Source: Archaeoglobi archaeon
GTDB lineage: Archaea > Halobacteriota > Archaeoglobi > Archaeoglobales > Archaeoglobaceae
DNA length: 35,997 nucleotides
NCBI GenBank assembly: GCA_029259345.1
Contig: JAPDIX010000018.1
Coordinates: 1-35,997, forward strand
Reading direction: 5' to 3'
Shown: piece after piece, positions 32,823 through 35,997 of the stretch
Layout: every line of letters begins with the position of its first letter
How positions within the stretch are numbered: the first letter of the stretch is position 1
Program-made: the position numbers and the translations under genes
Notes under the pieces: model-generated
Database searches by the model: none
Told to the model about the DNA's origin: nothing
Seen by the model: only the letters and a program-made list of their open reading frames with translations

Positions 32823-33944
32823 ATGAAAGTAGGTATTAAAGTAGGTATTGTTGGGGCAGGAACGATGGGCGCTGCAATAGCTGCTCTTTTCGCTAATGCT
32901 GACTATAATGTGGTTCTTGTTGACGTTAGTGAAGAAGCCCTTAAGAAAGCTAAGGAAAGACACAGAGGAGAGTGTTTAGAGGAGCTTGAGCAGGCTGGAC
33001 TGAAGAAAAAAGAAGATTTAGTCTCCAAGACAAAATACGCAACGAATCTGGAAGAACTTAAGGGTTGTGGCTTTGTTGTTGAGTGCATAAAGGAAAGACT
33101 TAAGGACAAGATAGAGCTTTTAAAAAGGGTTGAAGAGATTGTTGGTGAGGACATAATTTTTGCAACCAATTCATCAAGCTTTAAACCCTCGGAGATGGCA
33201 ACATATCTAAGAAAGCCTGAAAGACTAACCCTTTTCCATTTCTCAAACCCTCCGATACTCATGCCGCTTGTTGAGGTTGGTGGGGAAACGGTGGCAGAGG
33301 ACGTTGTTGCGAAAACCGTAGAGATAGCGAAGAGCATAGGGAAAGAGCCCGTCGTTCTCAAAAAAGAGTGCAGAGGGCATGTGCTGAATCGCATTCTCGG
33401 TGCTGCTGGTGCTGGAGTTGGATACTGCCTCCTCTATCACACTCCGGAGGAGATAGATGCAGCAATGAAAAATCTTGGCTCCCCCTTTGGCTTCTTCGAA
33501 ACTATAGATCTAATAGGTCTTGATGTTGTATACGACGTTCTGATTAGCTACAGAGAGGTTTACGGGGAAAAATTTGCTGGATTCAAGGTGACGGAAACAA
33601 TCATCAAAAAGATGATTGAGTGGGGAAAGCTGGGGAAGAAGACGGGAGAAGGTTTTTACAAGTGGGTAGATGGAAAGGCAATCATATCGGAGGCCAAGCC
33701 AGCAGACCTAACCCCTCTCATTGCTGCAATCGTTAATGAAGCGTTTAGGATAGTGGAGGATGGGATTACAGACAGAGAGACTGTTAATGAGGTTTACAGG
33801 CTGGCAACTAACTCTCCCGCAGGCGTTTTCGATATTGCCGAGATGCTTGGCTATGAGAGGATACTTGAAGTACTGGGAGGAATCTACGCTAAGACTGGGC
33901 TTGAAGTCTTCAAACCTGCTGAAAGCTTGAAGTTGATGAAATAG
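32823..33944 (+). CDS. 3-Hydroxyacyl-CoA dehydrogenase, two C-terminal domains
   Basis: About 373 residues. The NAD-binding start IVGAGTMGAAIAALFANA is followed by NSSSFKPSEMA, FHFSNPPILMPLVEV (catalytic His and Glu) and GHVLNRILG (conserved Asn), the active site of L-3-hydroxyacyl-CoA dehydrogenases. It is longer than the 280-residue stand-alone enzyme because a second 3HCDH C-terminal domain follows (NEAFRIVEDGITDRETVNEVYRL), as in the dehydrogenase half of FadB/FadJ, but no hydratase domain is attached. ATG 32823 is preferred over 32805 because a TATA box lies 25 bases before it. The first codons carry a 12-base tandem duplication (AAAGTAGGTATT twice), giving KVGIKVGI. It oxidises the 3-hydroxyacyl-CoA step of beta-oxidation. 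Confidence 0.93.
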   Translation: MKVGIKVGIVGAGTMGAAIAALFANADYNVVLVDVSEEALKKAKERHRGECLEELEQAGLKKKEDLVSKTKYATNLEELKGCGFVVECIKERLKDKIELLKRVEEIVGEDIIFATNSSSFKPSEMATYLRKPERLTLFHFSNPPILMPLVEVGGETVAEDVVAKTVEIAKSIGKEPVVLKKECRGHVLNRILGAAGAGVGYCLLYHTPEEIDAAMKNLGSPFGFFETIDLIGLDVVYDVLISYREVYGEKFAGFKVTETIIKKMIEWGKLGKKTGEGFYKWVDGKAIISEAKPADLTPLIAAIVNEAFRIVEDGITDRETVNEVYRLATNSPAGVFDIAEMLGYERILEVLGGIYAKTGLEVFKPAESLKLMK

Positions 33945-33984
33945 CATAAACATTTTGACTTCTTGGAGGCATGCTGATGTAGCC

Positions 33985-34032
33985 AAAAATTAAATAATTG
34001 CAATTACAAAAAATATAGTTAACCTGAGGTGA
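33985..34032 (+). promoter_or_regulatory. Promoter, palindrome and ribosome site of protease gene
   Basis: AAATTAAATAATTG near 33987-34000 and AAAAATATAG near 34009-34018 are TATA-like. TAATTGCAATTA (33995-34006) is a perfect 12-base palindrome between them. GAGGTGAT at 34025-34032 is a strong ribosome site seven bases before ATG 34040, so the upstream TATA box is the more likely one. Confidence 0.5.
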
Positions 34033-34039
34033 TAAATGG

Positions 34040-35316
34040 ATGAAACTGATTGCAGGTTTTATGGTTCTGGTCGCAATATTTGTGAGTGTAGTGGTGGCAG
34101 CAGCACCTTCTGATAACGGATCTCCTGATAACAATTCACAGAGATATTATGTGATGTCGGATAATCCCGCATTGAAATTGATGTTCGGAGCGAGACACGA
34201 TTTCGGGAAAGCGTTTTCCGCAGAGCTAACGGAGAGGGAAGTCGGCTTGCTGAAGAAACTGGGTGTGAAACTCGAGCCAGTAGGAATATTCTACATAAAT
34301 GCAAAGCCATTCTGTAACAACAATGGACAATGCGATCCTGAACTGGGAGAGAATCCAAGCTGTTCGGACTGCAAAAATTCGGATGAAGAAGAGCCCACAG
34401 AAGGGAGAGCGTGTTCTCCAGCAGACCAGTATCCTTGGGGAGTGGAAATGGTTAACGGAGGTTCAGGAGGCTCGGGCGTTGTTGTAGCTGTGCTGGATAC
34501 GGGAATTGACACCGATCACCCAGACCTCAAAGGAAACATAATGGATTGTAAGGACGCTACAAAATTAAGAATCAAGAAAGGTTGTGAGGATAACAACGGA
34601 CACGGGACGCATGTTGCAGGGACTATCGCGGCCAATGGAGGAAGTGATGGCGCGGGGATCTTTGGTGTAGCGCCCGAATCCAAGCTGATGGTTGTGAAGG
34701 TAGCGGTGCAAGCGGTTTCTGCTGGGGAGATGACATCGCAGCGGGAATACGTTATGCTGCAGATCACGATGTAAACATAATCTCGATGAGTCTGGGCAGC
34801 GATTCTCCGGATCCGCTCATTCTCGATGCCGTCGATTACGCTGTGAGCAATGACGTGCTTGTTGTGGCTGCGGCAGGAAACGATGGTGAGGACGGTATTG
34901 GTAGCATAGACTATCCTGCTGCATATGTTAAAGTGGTTGCAGTGGGAGCTATAGACTCAGGCATGAACGTGCCCTACTGGAGTTCCAGAGGTGTAAATCC
35001 GGGCGAGCAGGAATATGTAATTGAGGAGAAAGAGGTGGAGTTCGGCGCACCCGGTGTGGGTGTTTACTCCACATGGAACGACGGATGCTATGCCGTACTG
35101 GATGGAACAAGCATGGCAACACCACATGTCAGTGGATTGGCAGCAAAGGTGTGGAGTGACGGATCGGCAGATATAGACGGCGATGACAATGTTACTGCAG
35201 AGGAAGTTAGAGCGTATTTGCAAGGGTTAGCCAAGAATAACCCGAATAACGATCTATATACTCCTGGAGACGACCCAGCAACAGGCTTTGGACTGCCAGT
35301 AGCACCTACTGAATAA
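34040..35316 (+). pseudogene. Secreted subtilisin-like serine protease, frameshifted
   Basis: A subtilase (family S8) split over two frames. Frame one carries a signal peptide (IAGFMVLVAIFVSVVVAAA), an inhibitor-like propeptide (YYVMSDNPALKLMFGARHD), a Cys-rich insert (CNNNGQCDPELGENPSCSDC) and the catalytic Asp (VAVLDTGIDTDHPDL) and His (NGHGTHVAGTIAA). Frame two carries the oxyanion Asn (VAAAGNDG) and catalytic Ser (DGTSMATPHVSG). Reading the second frame upstream gives GFCWGDDIAAGIRYAADHDVNIIS, so one lost base near 34699-34704 explains the break. The C-terminus holds an EF-hand-like loop DIDGDDNVTAEE. With the frame restored it would be about 425 residues and secreted. It may be a decayed gene or a sequencing error; the rest of the frame shows no further damage. 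Confidence 0.85.
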
Positions 35317-35340
35317 TAGCCATTTCTTTTTCTTTTTTAA
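35317..35340 (+). terminator. T-rich terminator after protease
   Basis: TTTCTTTTTCTTTTTT within 25 bases of the protease stop fits an archaeal T-tract terminator. Confidence 0.45.
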
Positions 35341-35558
35341 ATCTACTTAGTCGGGTTGTGTCACCCTTCTTAACTCTCCAGACTGCAATATAGCTCGCTA
35401 CATCTTCGATCAACATCTGTTTTCCCGGAACAGCCTGAGGAGTGCTGAAAGTTATGATAGGGATTAGAACTCGAATAAGAGAGCCGCCGGCGGGATTATA
35501 TATACTAATTACAAAAGCCAACCGAAAACTATATTTGAGGAAGGCTAGTAGTGGAGTC
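35341..35558. other. Gap before integrase; possible small minus-strand ORF
   Basis: The 218-base gap contains a minus-strand frame (35306-35572) whose last 36 codons from ATG 35416 encode a basic peptide (VASYIAVWRVKKGDTTRLSR). It has no ribosome site and no recognised family, so it is only a possibility. CCGCCGGCGG (35483-35492) is a 10-base GC palindrome next to the A/T run ATTATATATACTAATT. ATATTT at 35531-35536 is about 26 bases before the integrase ATG and can be its TATA box. Confidence 0.4.
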
Positions 35559-35997
35559 ATGGTATTGTACAATATTGATAAGTGGATTAATTCTGAGCTT
35601 GGTCGTTTGGAAAAATCAGATGTCTGTGACAGAAATAAAGACCTGATTAAGGAGTTTTACACCAAACTTTTAGCTGAAGGATTGAGTAGAGCAAGGATAT
35701 ATAAATACATCATGACTTTGAGAGTTATCTCACAGAATTATAATAAACCATTTGATGATTGGGATGAGAGGGATGTCATCAATGTCCTTGCTTTTCTGGA
35801 AACTAACGGGTACAAGAGGGAAACGATAAATGACTACAAGAAGGCGTTGAAGAAGTTCTTTTCATGGTTGAAAGGTAAAGACTGGAAGCCTTTGGAAAAT
35901 ATAAAGATAAAAAAAGAGAGAAACAAAAAACCCGACTTTTTGACGGAAGACGAGATTATGAAGATGATTGAAGTAATGGAGCACCCAAGAGATAAGG
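35559..35997 (+). CDS. Tyrosine recombinase/integrase, 3' end cut by window
   Basis: The frame from ATG 35559 runs to the last base and is absent from the ORF track because no stop is reached. The 146 visible residues form the N-terminal SAM-like core-binding domain of archaeal tyrosine recombinases: EFYTKLLAEGLSRARIYKYI, WDERDVINVLAFLETNGYKR, DYKKALKKFFSWLKGKDW, then the linker PDFLTEDEIMKMIEVMEHPRDK that starts the catalytic domain. The catalytic RHRY residues lie outside the window. Such enzymes integrate or excise plasmids and viruses, or resolve chromosome dimers (XerA). Position at the end of a run of chromosomal genes, after a damaged protease gene, suggests the start of an integrated element, but that cannot be confirmed here. 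Confidence 0.88.
   Translation, partial: MVLYNIDKWINSELGRLEKSDVCDRNKDLIKEFYTKLLAEGLSRARIYKYIMTLRVISQNYNKPFDDWDERDVINVLAFLETNGYKRETINDYKKALKKFFSWLKGKDWKPLENIKIKKERNKKPDFLTEDEIMKMIEVMEHPRDK

Noticed and set aside
34786-35316. Second half of the protease as an independent gene
   Set aside because: The frame reads as subtilase well upstream of the ATG at 34786, so it is one broken gene.
35455-35500. tRNA-like stretch (GGGATTAGAACTCG, read on the minus strand) near the integrase, as a possible attachment site
   Set aside because: The T-loop consensus is broken at position 57 and no acceptor, D-arm or anticodon stem can be paired around it.

Overview
The window reads as chromosome of a hyperthermophilic archaeon of the Archaeoglobaceae (Archaeoglobus/Ferroglobus/Geoglobus group). 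Evidence: a Sec61-beta gene, a stand-alone GMP synthase PP-ATPase subunit, archaeal TrmJ, an archaeal-type 392-residue myo-inositol-1-phosphate synthase, an HdrE-HdrD type oxidoreductase, several acyl-CoA dehydrogenases, TATA boxes about 26 bases before leaderless starts, and GGTGAT-type ribosome sites in operons. The genus is not decided by the sequence alone. No tRNA, rRNA, CRISPR array or insertion sequence was seen.

Layout. 1-5740: a partial LicC-like cytidylyltransferase, an acyl-CoA dehydrogenase, then on the minus strand a phoU-like regulator, a phosphohexuloisomerase, an M42 peptidase (probable CTG start) and ino1. 5741-7512: divergent phosphate uptake genes (pit and a DUF47 partner). 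7487-11802: housekeeping genes (AI-2E-family membrane protein, trmJ, NIF3, engB, secG) and an amidohydrolase. 11803-13397: an amino-acid permease fused to a nucleotidyltransferase domain, broken by one apparent base deletion. 13500-18697: a respiratory operon of NrfD-like membrane subunit, Tat-exported four-cluster ferredoxin, three multiheme cytochromes c and an HdrE-HdrD fusion; it looks like a membrane complex linking menaquinone, periplasmic hemes and a cytoplasmic-facing iron-sulfur unit.

18704-28961: fatty acyl-CoA ligase, two small unknown genes, a cation exchanger, Trm112-pyrG-guaA(B), a biotin ECF transporter operon (bioY, fused double ATPase, EcfT), a KaiC-like protein with a degraded P-loop and a divergent ribbon-helix-helix protein. 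29072-33944: an unusual catabolic cluster of SCP2-like carrier, acyl-CoA dehydrogenase with Asp at the usual catalytic Glu position, two acetoacetate-decarboxylase-family enzymes and a 3-hydroxyacyl-CoA dehydrogenase. 34040-35316: an exported subtilisin-like protease interrupted by a frameshift. 35559-end: the start of a tyrosine recombinase, suggesting the edge of an integrated element.

The two strongest candidates for something undescribed are the cytochrome/NrfD/HdrED operon, with a CxCH heme-like motif in its lipoprotein, and the SCP2-ACAD-ADC-ADC-HBD cluster behind an elaborate inverted repeat. All functional claims rest on motif reading and family knowledge; no searches were run.
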